DNA of 11,136 bases, taken from contig JAZUNS010000040.1 in the NCBI GenBank assembly GCA_045604285.1, forward strand, positions 1 to 11,136, read 5' to 3'. Position 1 is the first letter of the stretch. Each line of letters begins with the position of its first letter. Below, one piece after another: positions 1-6,292 of the stretch. The DNA comes from SIG636 sp045604285 (GTDB taxonomy: Bacteria > Bacillota > Clostridia > Oscillospirales > CAG-382). The notes under the pieces are model-generated. The model had not been told where the DNA came from and did no database searches. It saw only the letters and a list, made by a program, of their open reading frames with translations. A program made the translations under genes and the position numbers.

Positions 1-4
1 TTTA

Positions 5-262
5 TTATTTGTTTGTAGTTGCAATCCAGCCGATAGTAGAAATAACAAAGACAACTACAGCAAAGCAAAGAACAAAAGACAGTGGACTTTGTGTTATTAG
101 CATACGACTGACAAAAATTGCTGTTGGTCCGTCTGCTCCCCCTACTATACCTGTGCTTGCTGAGGTATTATTTACGGCAAAAGTCGTAGCTACAACGGAA
201 CACAAAACAATAAGAGCAATTCCAAGTGAAACAAAAAATGATACTTTAAATGCTTTTTTCAT
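5..262 (-). CDS. Small two-helix membrane protein with OadB-type GGADGPT loop
   Basis: Encodes 85 residues. ATG at 262-260 is preceded by GGAGG (plus-strand cctcc, 267-271) four bases upstream, which supports a real gene. Two hydrophobic segments (about residues 8-29 and 61-80) flank the loop GIVGGADGPTAIF (38-50). That loop matches the strongly conserved segment of the beta subunit of Na+-translocating decarboxylases (oxaloacetate, methylmalonyl-CoA and glutaconyl-CoA types), where the Asp of GGADGP is implicated in Na+ transport. The full beta subunit has roughly 370-430 residues and many helices. This protein has only the loop and two helices, so it cannot be a normal pump subunit. It is not obviously a truncation, because start, RBS and stop are intact. 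It lies 77 bases downstream of tRNA-His on the same strand with no clear terminator between, so read-through from the tRNA promoter is possible. Automatic pipelines may name it decarboxylase beta subunit. Its function is unknown. Confidence 0.75.
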   Translation of the reverse strand: MKKAFKVSFFVSLGIALIVLCSVVATTFAVNNTSASTGIVGGADGPTAIFVSRMLITQSPLSFVLCFAVVVFVISTIGWIATTNK

Positions 263-339
263 TTTGCCTCCATTTTATATGACCCGACAAAGTACGATAT
301 CAATAAAATAAGCCCTCAAGGATTTGAAGTTTTAATTTC

Positions 340-417
340 TGGGGTGGATGACCGGATTTGAACCGGCGACCCTCAGGGCCACAACCTGATACTCTAACCA
401 ACTGAGCTATATCCACC
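340..417 (-). tRNA. tRNA-His (GTG)
   Basis: The reverse complement folds as a cloverleaf with anticodon GTG at 382-380, in a loop closed by TCAGG/CCTGA. It has the histidine-specific extra G(-1) (position 417) opposite discriminator C73 (343), and the CCA end is encoded (342-340). The T arm contains TTCAAAT. One acceptor pair (7-66) is an A-C mismatch. It is the last tRNA of a three-gene cluster read leftward. Confidence 0.97.
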
Positions 418-467
418 ATATAAAATTCGCAGGCAACGGGGAGGTGTGAAAACCACCCCATAGCCCT

Positions 468-544
468 TGGCGTGCCTTGAGGGACTCGAACCCCCGACCC
501 TCTGCTTAGAAGGCAGATGCTCTATCCGGCTGAGCTAAAGGCAC
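468..544 (-). tRNA. tRNA-Arg (TCT)
   Basis: The reverse complement gives a 77-nt cloverleaf with acceptor GTGCCTT/AAGGCAC, anticodon stem TCTGC/GCAGA and loop CTTCTAA, so the anticodon is TCT (510-508), reading AGA/AGG. The T arm has TTCGAGT, the discriminator is G, and CCA is encoded (470-468). It is the middle gene of the Gly-Arg-His cluster. Confidence 0.97.
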
Positions 545-566
545 ATATCGCAAATCTGTAGGTGTT

Positions 567-640
567 TGGAGCGGGTGACGGGAATCGGACCCGCACGACC
601 AGCTTGGAAGGCTGGGATTCTACCATTGAACTACACCCGC
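567..640 (-). tRNA. tRNA-Gly (TCC)
   Basis: The reverse complement gives a 74-nt cloverleaf with acceptor GCGGGTG/CACCCGC, anticodon stem CCAGC/GCTGG and loop CTTCCAA, so the anticodon is TCC (608-606). The T arm has TTCCGAT-type geometry, the discriminator is T, and CCA is encoded (569-567). It is the first tRNA after the cluster promoter. Confidence 0.97.
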
Positions 641-659
641 AGACCGTTTGGCAACGCTT

Positions 660-688
660 ATAATATCATAAAGAGGGGCGTTTGTCAA
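660..688 (-). promoter_or_regulatory. Sigma-A promoter of the tRNA cluster
   Basis: On the minus strand, TTGACA (688-683), a 17-base spacer and TATTAT (665-660) form a near-consensus housekeeping promoter. Transcription would start around 653, just before tRNA-Gly at 640. It is the only clear promoter for the leftward unit. Confidence 0.85.
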
Positions 689-747
689 GGACTTTTTTTA
701 TTTTTGGTACAACTTTTGGAAATAGCCCCATCCTACGGGTAAATATT

Positions 748-776
748 GCATTTTTTGCCGTCGGTAGGGAATAATA
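748..776 (+). promoter_or_regulatory. Candidate sigma-G-like promoter of gpr
   Basis: GCATT (748-752), 17 bases, then AATAATA (770-776) resembles the forespore sigma-G pattern (GHATR - 17/18 - CATnHTA), with one mismatch in each element. gpr is a classic sigma-G gene in Bacillus. The predicted start near 783 would leave almost no leader before the RBS, so the call is tentative. Confidence 0.3.
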
Positions 777-782
777 GCCACC

Positions 783-788
783 GAGGGG
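783..788 (+). promoter_or_regulatory. RBS deciding the gpr start
   Basis: GAGGGG directly abuts the first in-frame ATG (789), which is too close to serve it, but lies nine bases before the second in-frame ATG (798). The start was therefore set at 798. Confidence 0.75.
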
Positions 789-797
789 ATGATATTA

Positions 798-1667
798 ATG
801 ATAAAAAACATACGTACAGACCTGGCAGTGGAAAGCAGCCCGCCCAAGGGGAGCAAGGGAGCAGAGGACGGCATAAAGACCGTTGTTACCGTATCGGAAG
901 GGTTTTCCGTTACCGAGACAGAGGTTGCACCGGGTGTAGGCGAAGAGGTAACCGGCAGGAAGGCGGGACTTTATATAACCGTTGATACGGGCAGGCTTTG
1001 GCTGGAGGACAGCCTGCGCCGACATAGTGCCGTAAGACTTATTAAGGAGCTGCTTATAAAGCTTATGCCTGCCGATCTGGAGAGCGGGGTTCTTGTGGTG
1101 GGCTTGGGCAACGAGGATATAACCGCAGATTCCATTGGTCCCGAAACCGCCGCACGACTGGTAGTTACCCATCATATGCGCCGCCTTGACCCGTCCTTGT
1201 ACGATGCACTCAGCTTTGGGGATCTGGCGGCGGTAGTGCCGAAGGTTTTGGGGCAAACGGGGGTGGAAAGCTCGGTGCTTGTAAGGGCGGCGGCTCAAAG
1301 CATAAAGCCTGCCTGCGTAATTGCGGTAGACGCACTGGCGGCAAGAAGTCTTGCACGGCTTGCCACCACGGTACAGCTTACCTGTGCGGGGATAGCCCCG
1401 GGCAGCGGCGTGTGCAACAGCAGAGAGGAGCTTTCCGGTGAAACGATAGGCTGCCCCGTTATAGCCGTGGGGGTACCGACGGTGGTGGACGTACCCACCC
1501 TGCTGTGGGAGCATGGGGGAGAGCCCCAAAAGGGAAGCGAGGGCTATTTTGTTACCCCCAAGGAAACCGACGTTATGACCCGTGTAATGGCAGAGGTGAT
1601 CGCCGCCGCAATAAACGGCGCCGTCCACCGAAACACCGAAAACGTGGAGGAATACGCTCCGCTTTGA
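798..1667 (+). CDS. gpr: Germination protease GPR (spore protease, family M63/A25-like)
   Basis: Encodes 289 residues. GPR starts breakdown of the small acid-soluble proteins that coat DNA in dormant spores, releasing amino acids at germination. Recognisable features are the N-terminal NIRTDLAVE segment typical of GPR, the VLVVGLGNEDITADSIGP core (about residues 98-115), VIAVDALAARS (175-185), IAPGSGVCN (199-207) and the GVPTVVDVPTL block (225-235). D111 and D178 line up with the two Asp residues (127 and 193 in Bacillus megaterium GPR) proposed as catalytic, and the spacing is almost the same (67 versus 66). It is shorter than the Bacillus enzyme (about 370). Much of the difference is at the N-terminus, where only about five residues precede RTDLA, so the usual autoprocessed propeptide is almost absent. 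ATG 798 is preferred over 789 because of RBS spacing. No terminator follows it. The next gene has its own promoter. Confidence 0.95.
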   Translation: MIKNIRTDLAVESSPPKGSKGAEDGIKTVVTVSEGFSVTETEVAPGVGEEVTGRKAGLYITVDTGRLWLEDSLRRHSAVRLIKELLIKLMPADLESGVLVVGLGNEDITADSIGPETAARLVVTHHMRRLDPSLYDALSFGDLAAVVPKVLGQTGVESSVLVRAAAQSIKPACVIAVDALAARSLARLATTVQLTCAGIAPGSGVCNSREELSGETIGCPVIAVGVPTVVDVPTLLWEHGGEPQKGSEGYFVTPKETDVMTRVMAEVIAAAINGAVHRNTENVEEYAPL

Positions 1668-1684
1668 AAATGTTGGCATAAAAA

Positions 1685-1713
1685 TTGACACGGGCGAAAA
1701 AATGTGCTACAAT
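1685..1713 (+). promoter_or_regulatory. Sigma-A promoter of the PP2C gene
   Basis: TTGACA (1685-1690), exactly 17 bases, then TACAAT (1708-1713). The expected start is near 1720, giving a leader of about 50 bases before ATG 1771. It lies just after gpr, so the phosphatase can be made in growing cells independently of sporulation. Confidence 0.82.
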
Positions 1714-1755
1714 ATACCAAAAGAAAAGGCGTTTGGGTTATAATGCGACCAAAGC

Positions 1756-1761
1756 GAGGTG
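1756..1761 (+). promoter_or_regulatory. RBS deciding the PP2C start
   Basis: GAGGTG contains the upstream GTG (1759-1761) that would give the longest frame, so that GTG is part of the RBS, not the start codon. The spacing of nine bases favours ATG 1771. TTG 1768 is a less likely alternative. Confidence 0.7.
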
Positions 1762-1770
1762 TTCAGTTTG

Positions 1771-2916
1771 ATGAAAGTATTATATTCCGGTTATACCGAT
1801 GCAGGCGGCAGAAGCAATAACGAGGACGTTTATGCAACCGTCTCTGCCGACCACGGCAAGCTGTTTATTGTAGCAGACGGCCTTGGCGGTCACGATAACG
1901 GCGAAAAAGCGGCAAACATTGCCGTAAACGAAATAAAGGCACGCTTTTTGGAGGAGGGTGCAGGCTTTAATCCCATAAGGGCTATCCTCTCTGCAAACAA
2001 GCTGATTTTGGAAAAGCAGGCAGAGGAAGGCACTGCCATGAAAACCACCGTTGCCCTTGCATGGGTTGCCGATGAGATAACCCATCTTGCCCACGTGGGT
2101 GACAGCAGGATTTACGCCTTTAACCTTAAGGGCATAGTGTATCAAAGCCCCGACCACAGCGTTTCGCAAACGGCGGTGGAGCAAGGGCTTATCTCTCCCG
2201 GTGATATACGCAAGCACAGCGAAAGGAACAAGGTTACCCGTGCCTTGGGCGTAAGCGAGGACCTGAAGGTTGAGGCACGCTCTTTGGGCAACCATCTTTA
2301 CGACGGGCTTTTGCTTTGTACTGACGGCTTTTGGGAATATATTTACGAGAACGAGATGCACTCTTTGTTCTTAAAGTCCGAAAACCCCGTTTTTTGGCTT
2401 CGTAAAATGCGTTGGATGCATCAAAGCCGTGCATCCATGAACGCCGATAACCACACGGCAATAACGGTATTTAAAATACCTGAGCCTGCCGTGGCACCCG
2501 TGGCTGCCCCTGCGGCGCCCAAGAAGGAAGCGGCACAAAAGAAGGACGTGGCACCCGCAGAAAAGAAGGGCGGCAAGGCTACCGTTATCCTTTTGGCAAT
2601 AATTGCGGCGCTGCTGTTCTTTATGGTTTTGGGTCTTACGGTCGTTTTGGTCTTCGGCGTTGTGGAGGGCTCTCCCAACGTGGATAACTCCGAGATAATC
2701 GTTGAGTTTGAATCGGATAAGCTTTTAAGTGAGGAAAGCTCGTTGCCGGAAGAAACGTCCCACGAATCCATAGAGGAAAGCTCTGAGGTTGAGGTGTCAG
2801 CCGAAAGCTCTGAAAGTGCGGAAAGTTCCGAGGTCGAAGTGTCTGTCGAAAGCTCCGAAAGTGCGGAAAGCTCTGAGGTCGAAGTGTCTGCCGAAAGCTC
2901 TTTGATTACGGAGTAG
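1771..2916 (+). CDS. Membrane-anchored PP2C-family Ser/Thr protein phosphatase with Ser/Glu-rich extracellular tail
   Basis: Encodes 381 residues. Residues 3-234 form a PP2C (PPM) domain that removes phosphate from Ser/Thr using two metal ions. The metal-ligand motifs are all present: SNNED (D19), ADGLGGH (D36, G37), HVGDSR (near 108-113), CTDGFWE (D185) and ADNHTAI (D226). A linker rich in Pro, Ala and Lys (about 238-268) leads to one strong membrane helix (about 270-298). The tail (300-381) is rich in Ser and Glu and contains a 15-residue repeat. The expected topology is catalytic domain inside and tail outside. Bacillus PrpC-type enzymes are soluble, about 250 residues, and usually adjacent to a PrkC-type kinase. 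Here there is a membrane anchor and no kinase in the window. The tail could be a wall-spanning spacer or sensor, which is inference. A strong hairpin terminator follows 28 bases after the stop. Confidence 0.93.
   Translation: MKVLYSGYTDAGGRSNNEDVYATVSADHGKLFIVADGLGGHDNGEKAANIAVNEIKARFLEEGAGFNPIRAILSANKLILEKQAEEGTAMKTTVALAWVADEITHLAHVGDSRIYAFNLKGIVYQSPDHSVSQTAVEQGLISPGDIRKHSERNKVTRALGVSEDLKVEARSLGNHLYDGLLLCTDGFWEYIYENEMHSLFLKSENPVFWLRKMRWMHQSRASMNADNHTAITVFKIPEPAVAPVAAPAAPKKEAAQKKDVAPAEKKGGKATVILLAIIAALLFFMVLGLTVVLVFGVVEGSPNVDNSEIIVEFESDKLLSEESSLPEETSHESIEESSEVEVSAESSESAESSEVEVSVESSESAESSEVEVSAESSLITE
2785..2901 (+). repeat. In-frame 45-bp tandem repeat, 2.6 copies
   Basis: Copies lie at 2785-2829, 2830-2874 and 2875-2901 (partial). 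Each full unit encodes EVEVSAESSESAESS, with one Ala to Val change in copy two. The copies differ by a few silent or near-silent bases, so the repeat may change length between strains by slippage or recombination. It forms the extracellular tail of the phosphatase. Confidence 0.9.
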
Positions 2917-2943
2917 GCTGAAAAAAGCGTTTTATATTGTAAA

Positions 2944-2990
2944 AAAGCTTGTGAAAAGAGGGTAACTCTTATCACAAGCTTTCTTTGTGT
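2944..2990 (+). terminator. Rho-independent terminator after the PP2C gene
   Basis: AAAGCTTGTGA (2944-2954) pairs with TCACAAGCTTT (2972-2982). An A-A mismatch is followed by an inner AAGAG/CTCTT stem and a GGTAA loop (2961-2965). The T-rich stretch after it is interrupted. A-rich sequence on the other side could allow function in both directions. Confidence 0.85.
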
Positions 2991-3087
2991 CCTTTTGCCT
3001 TTTAATCAGGGGTATTTGCAAGTTTTTCTTGGACTTGAAATTTCTGTTTTTCGGTGCAATTTATTGTGCTGTTTTACCATTCTGCCC

Positions 3088-3116
3088 TTGACACGGACGC
3101 CCCAATCTGTTATTAT
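3088..3116 (+). promoter_or_regulatory. Sigma-A promoter of the carbohydrate locus
   Basis: TTGACA (3088-3093), 17 bases, TATTAT (3111-3116), identical in both hexamers to the tRNA promoter of this window. Expected start near 3123, with a leader of about 48 bases and AGGAGG at 3155-3160. It is the only clear promoter I see for the four genes that follow. No operator-like inverted repeat is evident. Confidence 0.83.
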
Positions 3117-3170
3117 TGTATATAAATATAGCGTAGTGGTTTATCTACTTGTGCAGGAGGGTCAAAACGT

Positions 3171-3929
3171 ATGAAAACAGCAAAAAAACTTATCGCTTGG
3201 GCAATGGCTCTGCTTGTATTTTTAACAGCCAGCGTTTCCGCAGGTGCTGCGGGCTTTACCGTTGACGTAGGCGCAAGCGCCGTATCCGTTCCAAGGTGTG
3301 GCTCTGTAGAGATAACCGTTACCGTTGACAGTGTGTCTGTTAGTGACGGCTTGCTTTCCGTTGACGTTCCCTTGTGCTTTGACGGCGACGTTTTCCAGTG
3401 CGAGGGGGTTGAGGCAAGCTTCCCCGAAGAGTGGGGCACCCCTGAAAATTTCAGCTACACAAGCCTTATAAACGGCGTGCTGTGGCTTCGTATGATCAAT
3501 AATGAGGATACCTTTGATAACAGCGGCTGTACCGACGGCGGCAAAATGACGTTTAAGGTGTCTTTGCGTGTTAAAAGCACCGCCCCCATGGGCAAAACCA
3601 AGATTTCTGCCGAGGGTGACGGTGTGTTCCTTGTGCTTGTAGGCACCGTGGCTGACGGCGTTTGCTCGCCTACCTACGGCAAGGGCGAGGCTATAGATAT
3701 CACCGTTACCGAGCAGGTCGGCGTTTTCGGTGACGTTAACGGGGACGGCAAGGCGGATAACCTTGATGCGGCGTATATCCTGCGCTATGATGCGCTTATT
3801 ATAGACTTAACTCCCGATCGTATATATCTCGGCGACGTTAACGGGGATGGCAAGCTTACCAGCCTGGATGCCTCGGTTGTTCTTAAATACGATGCGGGCA
3901 TTATAACCCAATTTCCGATACAGCAGTAA
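3171..3929 (+). CDS. Secreted cohesin-like domain plus dockerin protein (possible cellulosome adaptor)
   Basis: Encodes 252 residues. A signal peptide (1 to about 27: KK, hydrophobic core, then SAGAA) shows export. Residues 28-181 form an all-beta domain that resembles cohesins: alternating hydrophobic strands, LLSVDVPLCFDGDVFQ (61-76), then a KMTFKVSLRVKSTAPMGKTK segment (125-144). The cohesin call rests on pattern only. Residues 185-250 form a clear type-I-like dockerin with two calcium loops, DVNGDGKADNLD (188-199) and DVNGDGKLTSLD (222-233), each followed by a helix with an L-x-Y-D pattern. Known cohesin-plus-dockerin proteins such as Ruminococcus flavefaciens ScaC work as adaptors that switch binding specificity in the cellulosome. 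That role here is inference. The beta domain could instead be a carbohydrate-binding or other surface module. AGGAGG lies ten bases before the ATG. The gene heads the carbohydrate locus. Confidence 0.75.
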   Translation: MKTAKKLIAWAMALLVFLTASVSAGAAGFTVDVGASAVSVPRCGSVEITVTVDSVSVSDGLLSVDVPLCFDGDVFQCEGVEASFPEEWGTPENFSYTSLINGVLWLRMINNEDTFDNSGCTDGGKMTFKVSLRVKSTAPMGKTKISAEGDGVFLVLVGTVADGVCSPTYGKGEAIDITVTEQVGVFGDVNGDGKADNLDAAYILRYDALIIDLTPDRIYLGDVNGDGKLTSLDASVVLKYDAGIITQFPIQQ

Positions 3930-3936
3930 AATATTT

Positions 3937-3970
3937 GCGCATAAAGGGGGGCATAACCCCCTTTATGCGC
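3937..3970 (+). terminator. Perfect 14-bp hairpin, weak terminator or mRNA stabiliser
   Basis: GCGCATAAAGGGGG (3937-3950) pairs fully with CCCCCTTTATGCGC (3957-3970) around a six-base loop. Only TTTG follows, so the U-tract is poor. No convincing promoter fits in the 34 bases before the next ATG. Partial termination, or protection of the upstream mRNA end, would raise the first gene's product over the rest. This is inferred from structure. Confidence 0.65.
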
Positions 3971-4004
3971 TTTGCATTAGTTATAGATAAGGAGCATAAT
4001 TGCA

Positions 4005-6260
4005 ATGATATTTGAAGGCGCAAAATGGATAAGCAACGGCGTTAGGGAATACGTCGGCACTGTTGAAGGCGTGTATTCCAACCCTTCGCCCTATTTTCGT
4101 AAGGATTTCACCGTAAAAAGCGGGCTTGTAAGTGCAACGCTTTACGCCACCTCTAAGGGTATTTACGAGGCGTACGTTAACGACGCCTATGCAGGTGACG
4201 AGCTTTTCACCCCCGGCTTTACCAACTACGGTAAGCTTATACTTTATCAGGAGTATGACGTTACCGATAAGCTCAGAAAAGGCAAAAACTGCTTTGGTGC
4301 GGTGCTTTCCGAAGGCTGGTACGCAGGTCAGCTTGCTTTTAAGAAGCAGCAGTATTACGGTAGCTGGCCCCTGTGTCTTTTGATGAAGCTTGTGCTTACC
4401 TATAAGGACGGCACGGTAGAGGAAATAGTTACCGACGGCAGCTTTAAAACCACCACCGGTCGCATACTTGCCAGCAGCTTTTTGGATGGTGAGGTCGTTG
4501 ACAACCGCCTGCCCGAAAGCTTTGAGATGTTTGACGTGAGCATGGATACCGAAGGTTGGGACGATGCGGTAGAGGAAGGGGAAGATTTTTCTCTTCTTGC
4601 CCCTCAGGAGGAGGAGCCCGTTCGCTTCTGCCACCGTCTTAAGGGTGTTCCGGTAGGGAAGGATAAGGGCACGATATACGATTTCGGCCAGAATACAGCA
4701 GGCGTTTTGTACCTTGTGGTAAAGGCCTGCGAGGATACTAAAATAACCCTTCGCCACGGCGAAATGCTGGATAACGGCAAGCTTTACACCGCAAACCTTC
4801 GTGCGGCACGCTGTGTGGACGAATTTATATGCCGAAACGGCAGGCAGATACTTACACCTACCTTTACCTTCCACGGCTTCCGCTATGCCGAGGTTATTAT
4901 TGAAGGCGATGCGGATATTAAAGAAATTTACATGAACGTTTGTCATAACGATTTGGCAAGAACGGGCTACGTGGATACCTCCTCGGAGCTTGTTAATAAA
5001 ATATACACCAACACTCTTTGGAGCCAGCGCAGCAACTTTATCTCCGTTCCTACCGACTGCCCTCAGCGTGACGAGCGCTTGGGTTGGACGGGGGATGCCC
5101 AGATATTCTCCATGACCGCTATGTATAATGCGGATTGTAAGGCATTCTTTGCCCGCTATATGCGTGACCTGCGCCTTGACCAAAGGGAAAACGGCGCAGT
5201 AACCGACGTAGTACCTCATCTTGAAGGGCTTGTGGGTGCAGGCGTTGCCGCTTGGGGCGATGCCGTTACGGTCATTCCGTACCACCACTATCTTATGTAC
5301 GGCGATAAGACCATACTTGAAGACAATATCGAAGCTATGAAGCGCTGGGTAGAGTACATGAAGGGCGCCAGCGACGGCCTTATCCGTCCCGCCGTAGGCT
5401 ACGGTGACTGGCTTTCCATTGAAGACGATACGGACAAATCCGTCCTTGCCACCGCCTATTTTGCCTATTCCACCGACATACTTGTGGAGTGCCTTGATAT
5501 CCTCGGTCAGGACGCAAGCGAGTATAAAGAGCTTTCCGCAGCGGTTAAGGCGGCATTTAACAAGGCGTTTGTGGATGAAAACGGCGTTATTAAAAGCGAT
5601 ACCCAAACCTGCTATCTGCTGGGCATAAGCTTTGACCTTTGCGAGAATAAAGAGCGCTGCTTTACCCATCTGCTACGCACCTTAGAGCGTAAGGGGTACC
5701 GCCTTTCCACGGGCTTTGTGGGGGTTCGCTTCCTTCTTCCCGTGCTTACCGAAATGGGCAGGGCAGACATAGCCTATAAGCTTTTACTTTCCGAGGAATA
5801 TCCCTCCTGGGGCTTTACCGTTAAAAACGGCGCCACCTCTATTTGGGAGCGTTGGAACAGCTACACCCCCGAAAACGGCTTTGGCAACGTGGGCATGAAC
5901 TCCTTTAACCACTACTCTCTGGGCTCCTGCGTTGAGTGGATGTATAAGTATATGCTGGGCATAAGACCCGTAAAGGAAGCCCCCGGCTTTGAAAAGGTCG
6001 TTATCCATCCCGTTACCGACCCCGAGCATAGAATTGAATTTGCCAACGGCAGCTTTGACAGCGAAAACGGCAGAATAGACGTTGACTGGGCAGAGGAAGA
6101 GGGCGCCATAGTCCTTAACGTGTGCAAGCCCGGTGAGATGGAGGCTGTTTTTGAAATAGAAGGCGATATAGTCTCCGTCACCATTGACGGGGAAGAGGCG
6201 ACCCTTGATATGGCGTCCGGTGCCGAAGAGGTGCAGATACGCTATATTCCCAAAAAATAA
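4005..6260 (+). CDS. Alpha-L-rhamnosidase, glycoside hydrolase family 78
   Basis: Encodes 751 residues. It hydrolyses terminal alpha-L-rhamnose from oligosaccharides or glycosides with inversion. Layout: N-terminal beta-sandwich (about 30-160, Bac_rhamnosid_N-like, with GIYEAYVND), a second beta domain around DFGQNTAGVLYL (226-237) and ITLRHGEMLDNG (247-258), an (alpha/alpha)6 catalytic barrel (about 320-650) and a C-terminal beta domain (about 655-751). The signature VPTDCPQRDERLGWTGDAQ spans 348-366. E357 fits the general acid and E615 in SIWERW the general base. Their spacing (258) matches the pair reported for Streptomyces avermitilis Rha78A (E636 and E895, 259 apart). There is no signal peptide and no dockerin, so it should be cytoplasmic, unlike its three secreted neighbours. 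AAGGAG (3989-3994) precedes the ATG by ten bases. The next gene begins 32 bases after its stop, which suggests one mRNA. Family call firm, substrate (pectin RG-I or plant glycoside) unknown. Confidence 0.95.
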   Translation: MIFEGAKWISNGVREYVGTVEGVYSNPSPYFRKDFTVKSGLVSATLYATSKGIYEAYVNDAYAGDELFTPGFTNYGKLILYQEYDVTDKLRKGKNCFGAVLSEGWYAGQLAFKKQQYYGSWPLCLLMKLVLTYKDGTVEEIVTDGSFKTTTGRILASSFLDGEVVDNRLPESFEMFDVSMDTEGWDDAVEEGEDFSLLAPQEEEPVRFCHRLKGVPVGKDKGTIYDFGQNTAGVLYLVVKACEDTKITLRHGEMLDNGKLYTANLRAARCVDEFICRNGRQILTPTFTFHGFRYAEVIIEGDADIKEIYMNVCHNDLARTGYVDTSSELVNKIYTNTLWSQRSNFISVPTDCPQRDERLGWTGDAQIFSMTAMYNADCKAFFARYMRDLRLDQRENGAVTDVVPHLEGLVGAGVAAWGDAVTVIPYHHYLMYGDKTILEDNIEAMKRWVEYMKGASDGLIRPAVGYGDWLSIEDDTDKSVLATAYFAYSTDILVECLDILGQDASEYKELSAAVKAAFNKAFVDENGVIKSDTQTCYLLGISFDLCENKERCFTHLLRTLERKGYRLSTGFVGVRFLLPVLTEMGRADIAYKLLLSEEYPSWGFTVKNGATSIWERWNSYTPENGFGNVGMNSFNHYSLGSCVEWMYKYMLGIRPVKEAPGFEKVVIHPVTDPEHRIEFANGSFDSENGRIDVDWAEEEGAIVLNVCKPGEMEAVFEIEGDIVSVTIDGEEATLDMASGAEEVQIRYIPKK

Positions 6261-6292
6261 AAATTAAAATATAACTTTTTTAGGAGGACACC

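Noticed and set aside
276..302. TTGATA-17-ATATAA on the minus strand as a separate promoter for the 85-residue protein
   Set aside because: The start point would fall on the GGAGG ribosome binding site, leaving no usable leader.
9..311. Plus-strand open frame of 100 codons over the small membrane protein gene
   Set aside because: The minus-strand protein has an RBS, membrane helices and a known motif. The plus frame has none of these.
1739..1744. Second TATAAT upstream of the PP2C gene
   Set aside because: No -35-like hexamer lies 16-18 bases before it and it lacks the TGn extension. The 1685-1713 promoter is far better.
2421..2975. Long minus-strand open frame opposite the PP2C tail, with Ser/Thr-rich repeats
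   Set aside because: It mirrors the repeat of the real gene, runs into the terminator hairpin and has no RBS or recognisable domain.
3981..5669. Long minus-strand open frame opposite the rhamnosidase gene (and similar ones opposite both esterases)
   Set aside because: The opposite strand encodes clear conserved enzymes. These frames show no family motifs and arise from the codon bias of the real genes.
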